A stretch of 8,648 nucleotides of DNA from NCBI GenBank assembly GCA_964580455.1, contig CAZOKO010000103.1, positions 1 through 8,648 on the forward strand, given 5' to 3'. Shown here one piece after another: positions 1-6,185 of this stretch; positions within the stretch are counted from its first letter, which is position 1, and every line of letters begins with the position of its first letter. The translations under genes were made by a program, and so were the position numbers. Source of the DNA: CAZOKO01 sp964580455 (GTDB lineage: Bacteria; Desulfobacterota; WTBG01). The notes beneath the pieces are model-generated. The model searched no databases. It was given only the letters and a program-made list of their open reading frames with translations, and had not been told where the DNA came from.

Positions 1-14
1 ATGTTTTACTGATT

Positions 15-401
15 TTAAGTCTTCAGATCACCCACACTCCTACACGATGACCCATCTATCTTTTTTAAAAAGCGTGGGTCCTGATTGACATCAGGCACCA
101 GCAGAGGCTGTCCATGAAGGGCAACCCATCCGGCAATTCCTTCTCCCAGCTTAATCCGCATGCCTTTTATCCTGTTGGATGCCTACCCCACTACGGTTTC
201 AAAATAGAGATCATTTGCGCTTTCATCAAGCAAGAGAAGGGACCAATTACTGGGACGGAAATAATCTCCTATAGTATGCATAATTTTTTGCAGAATTTCT
301 CTGATTTCCAGACTGGAGGTTAAAGCCTTGCCAATCTCATTGTATATATTGGCTTCTTCCTGGAAGCTCTTAAATCTTTCTTCAATTGCTTGATTAGTCA
401 T
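15..401 (-). pseudogene. GAF-domain protein, interrupted by an in-frame TAG and truncated
   Basis: The frame opens with ATG at 401 and reads as the N-terminal half of a GAF sensor domain: a helix with IYNEIGKALTSSLEIREIL, then WSLLLLDE and LYFETVVG. A TAG at 183-185 stops it. The same frame then continues with clear GAF sequence (RIKGMRIKLGEGIAGWVALH, then LLVPDVNQDPRF) to TAA at 15-17. The homology on both sides shows that TAG replaces one sense codon, probably a Glu codon after VVG. After DPRFLKK the expected TGFKTRSILCVPL-like segment is absent and the residues no longer look like GAF, so the second half of the fold is missing too. GAF domains bind small ligands or mediate sensing; the ligand and partner cannot be told. 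ATG 401 is preferred over ATG 410, because AAGGATGG then lies 5-9 bases upstream rather than touching the start. A truncated 72-residue product might still be made. Confidence 0.75.
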
Positions 402-406
402 AGTAT

Positions 407-414
407 CCATCCTT
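407..414 (-). promoter_or_regulatory. Shine-Dalgarno site deciding the GAF start
   Basis: On the minus strand the sequence AAGGATGG precedes ATG 401 at normal spacing: 9 bases from AAGG and 5 from the last GG. The upstream in-frame ATG at 410 would have AAGG directly abutting it, so 401 is the better start. Confidence 0.5.
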
Positions 415-524
415 ATCGGAAGAAAAAATAAATTCTTAAGAACCTTTAGTAATCATTTTTCAAAAGATATTTAATTTTTCTTGGATTTATAAATTCATGA
501 ACTTCTGTGTAATCCTGTAGCTCT

Positions 525-1535
525 TTAAGTAGGTTTTTGTCCCTTAACACTTATTAAAGATGTAAGGAATCCGCTTCCATATGCACCTTGCTGGAGGATG
601 AAAAAGAGGGGTGTAAGGAAAAAAGCTTTAAGAGAATGGAGGTTTAGGGCACTGTTAATACCGACAACGATTAGAAAGAGCAACCCTAATCCAAGGGACA
701 GTTTGAGCATGAAAAAGGCAGGGTGAAAACAAATTGATAAAATAATCAATAACAACAGGGAAAGGAGTAACAGGGCAGGCAGGGCATGTAAGGGTTCGAG
801 ACTTGAGGGGTGGAGTCGGGCGAGGGTGACTCTGGCTTTGCCCATGTGAAAGATTTGCTTTAAGAACTGTGTTAAATTACTCCTTCTGCGATGATAGACT
901 CTCGCGGAATCTTCGTAGATGAGGTCAAACCCGTTTTGTTTGATACGATAGCTCAGTTCAATGTCTTCTGCGTGAAACATCTTTTTAAATCCTTTAGTTA
1001 ACTGGTAGGCCTTTCTGGAAATAGCCATGTTAAAAGTTCTGGGATAGAAGTTAGCCAGCCTCTTCCCCTTTTTCCCTCTCAGACCACCGGTAGTTAACGG
1101 AGAGGTCATCAGATAATGGAAGCAGCGCATGAGGAGAGGATCCCTGTCATTTATAATTTCCTTTCCTCCCACTGCACCCACTTTTTCTGAGTTGAAGGGT
1201 TTAATTAAATGCTCAAGCCACTCTGGCTTAGCAATGCAATCGGTGTCAGTAAAAGCAAAAATATTACCGCACGCCTTATCCATTCCTAAATTTCTGGCAG
1301 CACCAGGACCACCGTGATCCTGAGCGTAGAAGGATATTTTTGCATTGAACTGGCCCATATTTTTCGCAAGCCATTCTTCTGTGCCGTCAATGGAACCGTC
1401 ATCTACTACAATAATCTCAAATTGGGAAGGTGGTAGGGTTTGGTTGTTGAGAGAGAAGAGGAGTTTTTCTAATTCACTTTTTCTATTGTAGGTTGGAATA
1501 ATAACAGAAATATTTTGATGGTCGGTTTTTTTCAA
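525..1535 (-). CDS. Glycosyltransferase family 2 with C-terminal membrane segments
   Basis: A GT-A fold inverting glycosyltransferase of 336 residues. Visible motifs are SVIIPTYNR (10-18), VVDDGSIDGT (43-52) for nucleotide-sugar binding, GPGAARNLG (76-84), the metal-binding DTDC (97-100), and a catalytic-type AEDIELSYRI (189-198) followed by YHRRR (214-218). Two or three hydrophobic segments follow (about 251-269, 276-293 and 304-318), so it is probably anchored with the catalytic domain in the cytoplasm. This resembles the COG1215-type GT2 proteins of polysaccharide clusters; donor and acceptor are unknown. The start is TTG. No ATG or GTG lies between it and an in-frame upstream stop, and the next internal ATG (residue 60) would remove the nucleotide-binding core. 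It follows the GtrB-like gene by 12 bases, so the two are almost certainly co-transcribed. No convincing terminator follows; the next gene is the broken GAF gene 114 or more bases downstream. Confidence 0.9.
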   Translation of the reverse strand: MKKTDHQNISVIIPTYNRKSELEKLLFSLNNQTLPPSQFEIIVVDDGSIDGTEEWLAKNMGQFNAKISFYAQDHGGPGAARNLGMDKACGNIFAFTDTDCIAKPEWLEHLIKPFNSEKVGAVGGKEIINDRDPLLMRCFHYLMTSPLTTGGLRGKKGKRLANFYPRTFNMAISRKAYQLTKGFKKMFHAEDIELSYRIKQNGFDLIYEDSARVYHRRRSNLTQFLKQIFHMGKARVTLARLHPSSLEPLHALPALLLLSLLLLIILSICFHPAFFMLKLSLGLGLLFLIVVGINSALNLHSLKAFFLTPLFFILQQGAYGSGFLTSLISVKGQKPT

Positions 1536-1543
1536 AGAGGTAT

Positions 1544-1550
1544 CTCTTTA
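1544..1550 (-). promoter_or_regulatory. Shine-Dalgarno site overlapping the upstream stop codon
   Basis: TAAAGAG on the minus strand contains the TAA stop of the GtrB-like gene. Its AAGAG core lies 8 bases before the TTG start of the following GT2 gene. The overlap of stop and ribosome binding site suggests translational coupling and supports the rare TTG start. Confidence 0.55.
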
Positions 1551-2519
1551 CTGTTGAAATGCTTTTTTTGAATCCAGTTTTTCTTTGATCGTATAGGACG
1601 TTTCTCTTTGAGAAGAAAAGACGATCAACTCTCCCATCAATCCGAAAAATATGAATTGTATGCCCAGAATTAATAAGAGAATGCCAAGGAGAAGGAGTGG
1701 GCGATTGCTTATCCACTTCCCGGATATGCGAAGAACAGCCATATAGATGTTGATGGCTAATCCGGAAAGGGATAGTATTGTACCCAGGAGGCCAAAGAAA
1801 TGGAGGGGTTTTTCTGGATATTTGGTAAGCATAATGACGGTCAAGAGATCAAATAAACCTCGCAAGTATCGTTCGGATCCAAACTTGGATTTTCCATACT
1901 TTCTGGGCTGGTGATTGACTTTTACTTCTCCTACTTTGAACCCTTTCCAGTTAGCAATAGCTGGAATGTAACGGTGAAGTTCCCCATATAGTTCTATTTC
2001 TTCAATTACTTCTCTTCGATAAGATTTAAGTCCACAGTTAAAGTCATGAATTTTTACTCCAGTATAGAAGGAAGTAATAAAGTTAAATAACCTTGAAGCG
2101 ATTTTTCTGAAAAGGGGATCTTGCCTTTTGAATTTCCATCCAGAGATAAGATCATAGCCTTCATCCATTTTTTTAATCAAAACAGGAATCTCCTCTGGTA
2201 AGTCCTGGAGGTCTGCATCAATGGTAACAATAATTTCTCCCTGAGCTTCTTTAAAACCAGTGGAAAGTGCTGCCGACTTGCCAAAGTTTTTTCGAAAACG
2301 GATTGCCTTTACCCGATTGTCTCTCTTGTAAAGATCTTTTAATACAGAAAAGGAATTATCGGTGCTTCCATCATCAATAAAGATAAGCTCGAAGCTGTCA
2401 GAAAGGGGATGCAGTGAAAGAGTAATCCTCTTATAGAGTTCCTCAAGACTCTTTTCTTCATTATAGAGAGGAATAACAACTGAAATCTTGACCTTGTTGT
2501 TTTCATGAATATTTTGCAT
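1548..2519 (-). CDS. Polyprenyl-phosphate glycosyltransferase, GtrB/DPM1-like (GT2)
   Basis: A 323-residue enzyme of the bacterial DPM1-like group (GtrB, ArnC and YkoT relatives). These transfer a sugar from a nucleotide donor to undecaprenyl phosphate at the inner face of the membrane. Motifs: SVVIPLYNEEKSL (13-25), FIDDGSTDNS (47-56), RKNFGKSAALSTG (76-88), DADLQD (101-106), HDFNCGLKSYRREV (158-171), HRYIP (182-186) and HQPRKYGKSKFG (203-214), the last two being the usual lipid-phosphate-proximal signatures. Two membrane helices follow (about 239-262 and 274-301) with a short charged tail, the normal GtrB layout and length. ATG 2519 has AGGA 7 bases upstream. This gene leads a two-gene unit with a candidate promoter at 2587-2615. 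The sugar (glucose, mannose, aminoarabinose or other) cannot be read from sequence. No GtrA-type flippase gene lies beside it. Confidence 0.92.
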   Translation of the reverse strand: MQNIHENNKVKISVVIPLYNEEKSLEELYKRITLSLHPLSDSFELIFIDDGSTDNSFSVLKDLYKRDNRVKAIRFRKNFGKSAALSTGFKEAQGEIIVTIDADLQDLPEEIPVLIKKMDEGYDLISGWKFKRQDPLFRKIASRLFNFITSFYTGVKIHDFNCGLKSYRREVIEEIELYGELHRYIPAIANWKGFKVGEVKVNHQPRKYGKSKFGSERYLRGLFDLLTVIMLTKYPEKPLHFFGLLGTILSLSGLAINIYMAVLRISGKWISNRPLLLLGILLLILGIQFIFFGLMGELIVFSSQRETSYTIKEKLDSKKAFQQ

Positions 2520-2586
2520 GTATAATTCCTATATCCACAATTTCTCTCAATACGGTGGACTGCAAAAATCGGAAAGGTTGAATAAT

Positions 2587-2615
2587 CTTATACCATATAC
2601 ATGGATGATTTACAA
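2587..2615 (-). promoter_or_regulatory. Candidate sigma70-type promoter for the GT2 pair
   Basis: Minus strand: a -35 element TTGTAA (2610-2615; 4 of 6 consensus bases), a 17-base spacer, and a -10 element TATAAG (2587-2592; 5 of 6). Transcription would begin near 2580 and leave a leader of about 60 bases before ATG 2519. The spacer contains the CCAT/ATGG inverted halves of CCATGTATATGG, which might be an operator but is short. Confidence 0.45.
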
Positions 2616-2670
2616 TGGATAAAACTGTTTTAAGAAAAGCGGTGACTATGTGGAGTTATTTAAAGATTTA

Positions 2671-2700
2671 TTGACTAAGTAGCCCGAGGGATGGTAATTT
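2671..2700 (+). promoter_or_regulatory. Weak candidate promoter for the plus-strand GT-C-like gene
   Basis: TTGACT (2671-2676; 5 of 6 bases of the -35 consensus) is followed by an AT-rich stretch at -10 distance. Either GGTAAT with 16-base spacing or TAATTT with 18-base spacing could serve, and neither matches TATAAT well. A separate TATACT at 2733-2738 lacks a -35 partner. The leader to 2830 would exceed 100 bases and would carry the heptad repeats. Confidence 0.25.
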
Positions 2701-2728
2701 TTAATAGAGGTAGGGAGCAGGGATTAAT

Positions 2729-2763
2729 AGTCTATACTCAGCGGTCGACAGTCCACAATCCAT
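2729..2763. repeat. Degenerate heptad repeat array A (about five units)
   Basis: Read in 7-base steps from 2729 the sequence is AGTCTAT, ACTCAGC, GGTCGAC, AGTCCAC, AATCCAT. All five units have TC at positions 3-4. Four of them fit RRTCNAY, and ACTCAGC is the outlier. Such 7-bp arrays resemble the short tandemly repeated repetitive (STRR) sequences described in cyanobacteria; similarity of form does not imply common origin. Confidence 0.5.
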
Positions 2764-2772
2764 TGATGAAAA

Positions 2773-2807
2773 TTAGGTTGCAGGATTCAGGATACGTGAT
2801 GCAGGAT
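2773..2807. repeat. Degenerate heptad repeat array B (NCAGGAT units)
   Basis: In 7-base steps from 2773 the sequence is TTAGGTT, GCAGGAT, TCAGGAT, ACGTGAT, GCAGGAT. CAGGAT is exact at 2781, 2788 and 2802, all in one 7-base register, with the decayed CGTGAT filling the slot at 2795. The array lies 16 bases after array A but has a different unit. It ends 22 bases before the ATG at 2830, so it would lie in the mRNA leader. Confidence 0.6.
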
Positions 2808-2829
2808 ATGGGAGTTAAAAATCGAAGAA

Positions 2830-3936
2830 ATGATGGGAGAAGGTAAGAAAATTAACCGAATGATTGTTTTAATTCTGATATCCCTATTACAAATGGGTGT
2901 ATCTGCAATACTGCTGCACTTCCTCAGCATGGAAAACTGGTCTCCCATTTATGCGGAAGATAGTGAGGGGTATCTCCTGGCAACTCGTCACTTTTTAGGG
3001 GTAGAGATTCTACCCTCTTCTCTTCCTCTTTTGAAGTATCGGTTATTCAGCCCGGTTGTGCCCTTTATTGCATCCCTTTTAGCTCGATTTATTCCTTTAG
3101 AATATACTTTCCTGGTTCTCAATATCTGCTTTTGGTTGCTTTCCGTCTGCCTGTTTTACCAGTTTTCAAAAAATCTCCTTAGCGAACAATTGGCTTACTA
3201 TTGTGCACTTTTATTTACCACCTCCCTGCCTCTCATCGTCTGGGGGCTTCCCATCATGGTTGATCTGGCCTCCTTCTTTTTCGCCGTTCTCAATTGTCTT
3301 TTAATAACTCGTTTATTGTCAGCGAAGAGAGCTAAATACCTTATTATTGGACTAACCCTTCCCTTAGCCATCCTGACAAAGCCTAACCTTGTTTCTCTCC
3401 TCCTTTTTTTTATATTGTATGCTGTTTCTCAAAAACAGTATTTGAGGATACTACCTGTAGTATTTATAACTCTTATTATGATAGGAGCAGTGTATTTGTG
3501 TTTAGGTTTGGGATTAAAGGATTTTTTGACTTATAGTTACTTGCGTCACCAGGGTTTATTTTATGTATTGAATGCACTTGTGTTTTGTTTCCATTGGGGG
3601 TTACCTTTAGCAGCTTGGGGATTTTGGCTTGAAAAAAGCAAAAGAAAGTTTTATCTCACCTACCTCATTAGCACTTTTGGGTGTTACCTCATCTTTGTCC
3701 ATAATCCCCGTCTCATATTTATCATCTATCCAGCAGTTATTCCCCTGGTTCTGAGGGGAATAGAGGCGTTTGCTTATAGGTTAGCTAATCGCTGGCACCA
3801 AGAACCTGAGCGCACCATCACTGCCCTGGTTATCAGTTACGTGCTGACGTCCAACATTCTAACAATTGCATATCTCTTTATTACCAGAGTTTTTCAGTAT
3901 CGATCTGTCGAAAGCCTCAAGCATCTTTTAGGCTAA
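2830..3936 (+). CDS. Polytopic membrane protein, probable GT-C fold glycosyltransferase
   Basis: A 368-residue protein with roughly 9-11 hydrophobic segments (for example 11-32, 93-111, 121-142, 145-162, 169-182, 186-199, 207-229, 243-267, 276-307 and 331-351). After the first helix the outer loop has YAEDSEGYLLATRHF (41-55). An acidic pair at this place is the usual catalytic and metal site of GT-C enzymes that use lipid-linked sugars. YRLFSPVVPFIASLL (70-84) and HNPRLIFIIYP (291-301) resemble the conserved helix-start and H-x-R motifs of PMT/RgtA-like proteins. I cannot assign a named family, and the call rests on topology and these motifs. The start is uncertain. GGAG at 2811 is 15 bases from ATG 2830, while ATG 2833 has GAAG at 5 bases and ATG 2860 begins the first helix. 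It is the only plus-strand gene here and converges on the GT87 gene. Confidence 0.75.
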   Translation: MMGEGKKINRMIVLILISLLQMGVSAILLHFLSMENWSPIYAEDSEGYLLATRHFLGVEILPSSLPLLKYRLFSPVVPFIASLLARFIPLEYTFLVLNICFWLLSVCLFYQFSKNLLSEQLAYYCALLFTTSLPLIVWGLPIMVDLASFFFAVLNCLLITRLLSAKRAKYLIIGLTLPLAILTKPNLVSLLLFFILYAVSQKQYLRILPVVFITLIMIGAVYLCLGLGLKDFLTYSYLRHQGLFYVLNALVFCFHWGLPLAAWGFWLEKSKRKFYLTYLISTFGCYLIFVHNPRLIFIIYPAVIPLVLRGIEAFAYRLANRWHQEPERTITALVISYVLTSNILTIAYLFITRVFQYRSVESLKHLLG

Positions 3937-5267
3937 ACATTATGAACAGTAACTTCCCCTGAAGTTTTCAAGCCTCTTAATTGTTTTCCTGATGAAAGTT
4001 GTATGAAGGATAATATGATTATTAATAGACATCCCCCCAAAAAGCCTGTTGAACTTAATGCAGGCAAAGGGATTTTATTGATAAATGGGAAGTTGAGAAA
4101 TAACAGAAAATACGAAGGAGGAAGTGCTACCCCTGAATAGGAAAGAAGTAATCCTCCAATCATCAGCTTGCGGTAAGGGATAGTTTTATTTCGGATGATA
4201 GTGTTTAGTAGAACTAGATAGGGGAAAACTAAAAACAGGAGATAGTGTGACCATGAAATAGGTGAGAAGACAACCAAAAGAATAAGGGTGAGAGAAAAAT
4301 CAAGAAGATCCCGATTCTTTTCCTTTATGCTTGTTGACTGTAAAATTATAAAGAGCCAAAGCAAAAACATAGATGCAAGAACTGTGAGCTTTAGCACCTT
4401 CATCTTAAATGGTAATTCCAAAAGGTGCCAGTCATATAGATGTGTGGCACCCGTAACACATCTGAGTAAAAAACCATCAAGAGATTGATTGTTCCAACTT
4501 GCCAGGCTCAATCCATTCAATCGAATAATATTGTTGAAGAAGATTGCATTGCTTTCCAATCCCATTAGGAACACACTACAAATGGCAATAACCATTAATG
4601 TGACAATACTGGAGATGGCCAAGGACCATTTCTTTCTTATCAGGAAGTAGCATAGGAAAAAAATAGGAGTAATTTTAAGGCTTATGATTCCCCCCAGTAT
4701 AAATCCTGATGTTTTTAGATGTCCGATTTTGGCTAAGTAGCAGATGGAAATTATTCCCAAGAAAATTATAGGGGTAGTTTGCCCCAAGCGTAGGCTATAC
4801 CTCATTGGATAAAAAAAAGCCATAGCCAGGATGGCAATGCTGAATAACCTTAGGTTAGATCCTCTGTCAACAAGCTTCAAAATGAGGTATAAGGAAAACA
4901 CCATAACCAGAACATTTATAATAAGTAGTAGTTTGGTTATGGTGCGAAAGGGGATAAATAAAAGGGGACGGTAAAGGAAGGAAAATAAAGGTAAGTGAAC
5001 ATAGGGAGTTAAAATTCCTTTGAATCCGATCTTTTTTGATGTTTCTTTAAATATTCCAGGGGGGACAATATTGAACAAATAAGGGTGATGATCATAGATG
5101 GAAATATGTTTCCCATCTTCCACTAATTGAGCAGCAACATAGATGGGGGCAAAATCATTTGCATCAAATTTAAAGTTGTCAACAATTAGATATTTCCCTG
5201 CACAATAGAGTGCTACTAATAAAAAAAAGACATCTCCTTTTCTGAATAGTTTATTCTGCTTATCCAC
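3933..5267 (-). CDS. GT87 family (DUF2029) membrane glycosyltransferase
   Basis: A 444-residue GT-C protein with about 10-11 membrane segments. Signature positions of the GT87/DUF2029 family are all present. The first outer loop has an acidic NDFAPIY (37-43) and IYD (57-59). Next come YVHLPLFSFLYRPLLFIPF (89-107) for the usual Y-x-H-P-P-L stretch, LRLGQTTPIIF (159-169), SLKITPIFFLCYFLIRKKW (196-214), WNNQSLDGFLLR (258-269) and SPISWSHYLLFLVFP (335-349). Characterised members transfer mannose from polyprenyl-phosphate-mannose in the periplasm or cell envelope; the sugar used here is unknown. The start is GTG, with TGGAG four bases before it and an in-frame TAA seven codons upstream, so no earlier start exists. 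It follows the DUF1566 gene in the same direction after 269 bases and probably has its own promoter (TATAAT at 5376-5381). Its TAG stop interlocks with the TAA of the convergent gene. Confidence 0.9.
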   Translation of the reverse strand: MDKQNKLFRKGDVFFLLVALYCAGKYLIVDNFKFDANDFAPIYVAAQLVEDGKHISIYDHHPYLFNIVPPGIFKETSKKIGFKGILTPYVHLPLFSFLYRPLLFIPFRTITKLLLIINVLVMVFSLYLILKLVDRGSNLRLFSIAILAMAFFYPMRYSLRLGQTTPIIFLGIISICYLAKIGHLKTSGFILGGIISLKITPIFFLCYFLIRKKWSLAISSIVTLMVIAICSVFLMGLESNAIFFNNIIRLNGLSLASWNNQSLDGFLLRCVTGATHLYDWHLLELPFKMKVLKLTVLASMFLLWLFIILQSTSIKEKNRDLLDFSLTLILLVVFSPISWSHYLLFLVFPYLVLLNTIIRNKTIPYRKLMIGGLLLSYSGVALPPSYFLLFLNFPFINKIPLPALSSTGFLGGCLLIIILSFIQLSSGKQLRGLKTSGEVTVHNV

Positions 5268-5271
5268 AAAA

Positions 5272-5276
5272 CTCCA
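5272..5276 (-). promoter_or_regulatory. Shine-Dalgarno site for the GTG start of the GT87 gene
   Basis: TGGAG on the minus strand lies 4 bases before GTG 5267. The spacing is a little short, but no alternative start lies between here and the upstream in-frame TAA. Confidence 0.5.
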
Positions 5277-5370
5277 GTAACACGTTTAAAAATTGGCCAT
5301 ATTAGGCTCTAGGTTTTCGGAAATATTGGTATAAATAATTTCTCAATTAAAGGAAGAACGCTTAAAATCA

Positions 5371-5388
5371 ATTGTATTATAATTCAAT
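5371..5388. promoter_or_regulatory. 18-bp near-palindrome over a TATAAT box upstream of GT87
   Basis: ATTGTATTATAATTCAAT is symmetric except for one mismatched pair (positions 5 and 14 of the 18). It contains a perfect minus-strand TATAAT at 5376-5381, about 110 bases upstream of the GTG start. No good -35 hexamer lies at 16-19 bases. An activator-dependent promoter, or a repressor site over the -10 box, would fit. AT-rich symmetry can also arise by chance. Confidence 0.3.
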
Positions 5389-5536
5389 AACTTACATCTA
5401 TTTCGAAACTGCAACTGGAGTATTCTGAATAGGCGAATAGTTTATTTTGCAAAATGATGGCTTTTAACAACCTGATAACTGTCTTGAAATGCTGGTTCGG
5501 TTTTTTTAATCTGATTCTAAGAGGGATTTAATACCT

Positions 5537-6130
5537 TTACATACCACCACGAACTGGCCATACGTAAGCGTTTGTGATCTTGTGATAGTTGTATACATAG
5601 CCATTGTGTAAATATACCCCCCAGGCGTGAGGTGGGAAGGAATCATAGTTGGTGTTAGACCAATAGAATATGACCTGGACATCATCAAATGGATGACCCG
5701 AAGGCAATGCGGGATCATGTTCTCCATAATCTATAAGGCTAAGTAACTCCTTTACATTGGGAAGTCTCCAATCGGTGTAACCAGCAAAATCCAAATTGTT
5801 GCACTCTATTAAAGCGGTAGCCCATTTCATTGTTCCTTCAATCTGTTGAGCATCCTTTGTCCACATTAAGCCAGTCAAATTGTCAGTTACCGTACCATCG
5901 CCATGAATTTTGAACCTCGGATTTAGCCAGGCAACTCCTTTCTGGCATTCTCCATCTTGACCTGTACCCATGCAGTTGATAATATTACCTGAGTTGTCAT
6001 AGCATGTAATCTGTCCTGTCTTAGCTATTGGCGCCAGTCCTGTCCGCTCATTAGGTGTGGCAAGTGGTGGTATTATAAGAAACCCTACAATGAGAGTTAA
6101 TCCACTCAAAGCGGTTTTTTTTGCAAACAT
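5537..6130 (-). CDS. Secreted DUF1566 (Lcl C-terminal domain) protein
   Basis: From ATG 6130 this is 197 residues. It begins with a signal peptide, MFAKKTALSGLTLIVGFLII, and likely cleavage shortly after PPLA. The mature part follows the DUF1566 pattern closely: TGQITC (38-43), GTGQDGEC (55-62), DGTVTDNLTGLMW (78-90), a WxxA-type segment, GYTDWRLPNVKELLSLIDY (117-135), PALPSGHPF (140-148), YWSNTNY (156-162) and terminal YVWPVRGG. The fold is C-type-lectin-like, and such proteins are usually exported or surface-exposed; their ligands are mostly unknown. Four cysteines (43, 53, 62, 110) could form disulfides in the periplasm. An in-frame ATG at 6178 would add 16 residues before the signal peptide and has no ribosome site, so 6130 is chosen. 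It lies 55 bases after the large GT-C gene, probably in one transcript. Confidence 0.9.
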   Translation of the reverse strand: MFAKKTALSGLTLIVGFLIIPPLATPNERTGLAPIAKTGQITCYDNSGNIINCMGTGQDGECQKGVAWLNPRFKIHGDGTVTDNLTGLMWTKDAQQIEGTMKWATALIECNNLDFAGYTDWRLPNVKELLSLIDYGEHDPALPSGHPFDDVQVIFYWSNTNYDSFPPHAWGVYLHNGYVYNYHKITNAYVWPVRGGM

Positions 6131-6134
6131 TTTT

Positions 6135-6143
6135 CCTTGCCTT
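6135..6143 (-). promoter_or_regulatory. Shine-Dalgarno site deciding the DUF1566 start
   Basis: AAGGCAAGG on the minus strand offers AAGG at 4 and at 9 bases before ATG 6130. ATG 6178 has no purine-rich site upstream. Together with the signal peptide beginning at the second Met, this fixes 6130 as the likely start. Confidence 0.6.
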
Positions 6144-6185
6144 AAAAATATAGCTATCAATAATCCAATGGTTACCATGGTATGA

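Larger units (their letters stand above)
2520..2829. other. Divergent intergenic region with promoters and heptad repeats
   Basis: These 310 bases separate the minus-strand GT2 pair from the plus-strand GT-C-like gene, so both must be transcribed from here or from within their neighbours. The half next to the GT2 pair holds the better promoter (2587-2615, minus). The half next to the plus gene holds a weaker promoter-like pair (2671-2700) and two degenerate 7-bp repeat arrays (2729-2763 and 2773-2807). An 8-base inverted pair, GTGGACTG at 2555-2562 and CAGTCCAC at 2749-2756, links the two halves. I see no coding frame, tRNA, riboswitch or terminator. Confidence 0.7.

Noticed and set aside
114..323. 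Plus-strand open frame of 69 codons over the GAF gene
   Set aside because: It lies antisense to a frame with clear GAF homology and shows no domain pattern or ribosome site.
420..442. Possible terminator between the GT2 gene and the GAF gene (TTCTTAAGAA then a T-rich run, minus strand)
   Set aside because: The stem is five AT-rich pairs without a loop, which is too weak for an intrinsic terminator.
1129..1317. Plus-strand 62-codon frame within the GT2 gene
   Set aside because: It is antisense to the GT2 catalytic core, with no homology seen.
4288..4488. Plus-strand 66-codon frame within the GT87 gene
   Set aside because: It is antisense to conserved GT87 motifs and has no features of its own.
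5444..5455. Perfect 12-bp palindrome ATTTTGCAAAAT
   Set aside because: A 12-base palindrome is expected about twice by chance in a window of this size, and it is not placed at a promoter element.
5461..5508. T-run after GGTTCGG on the plus strand as a terminator
   Set aside because: Only a four-pair AACC/GGTT stem with a large loop can be drawn, and no plus-strand gene ends there.
5506..5727. Minus-strand 73-codon frame overlapping the end of the DUF1566 gene
   Set aside because: It is a shifted frame within the conserved DUF1566 C-terminus, which is clearly coded in the other frame.
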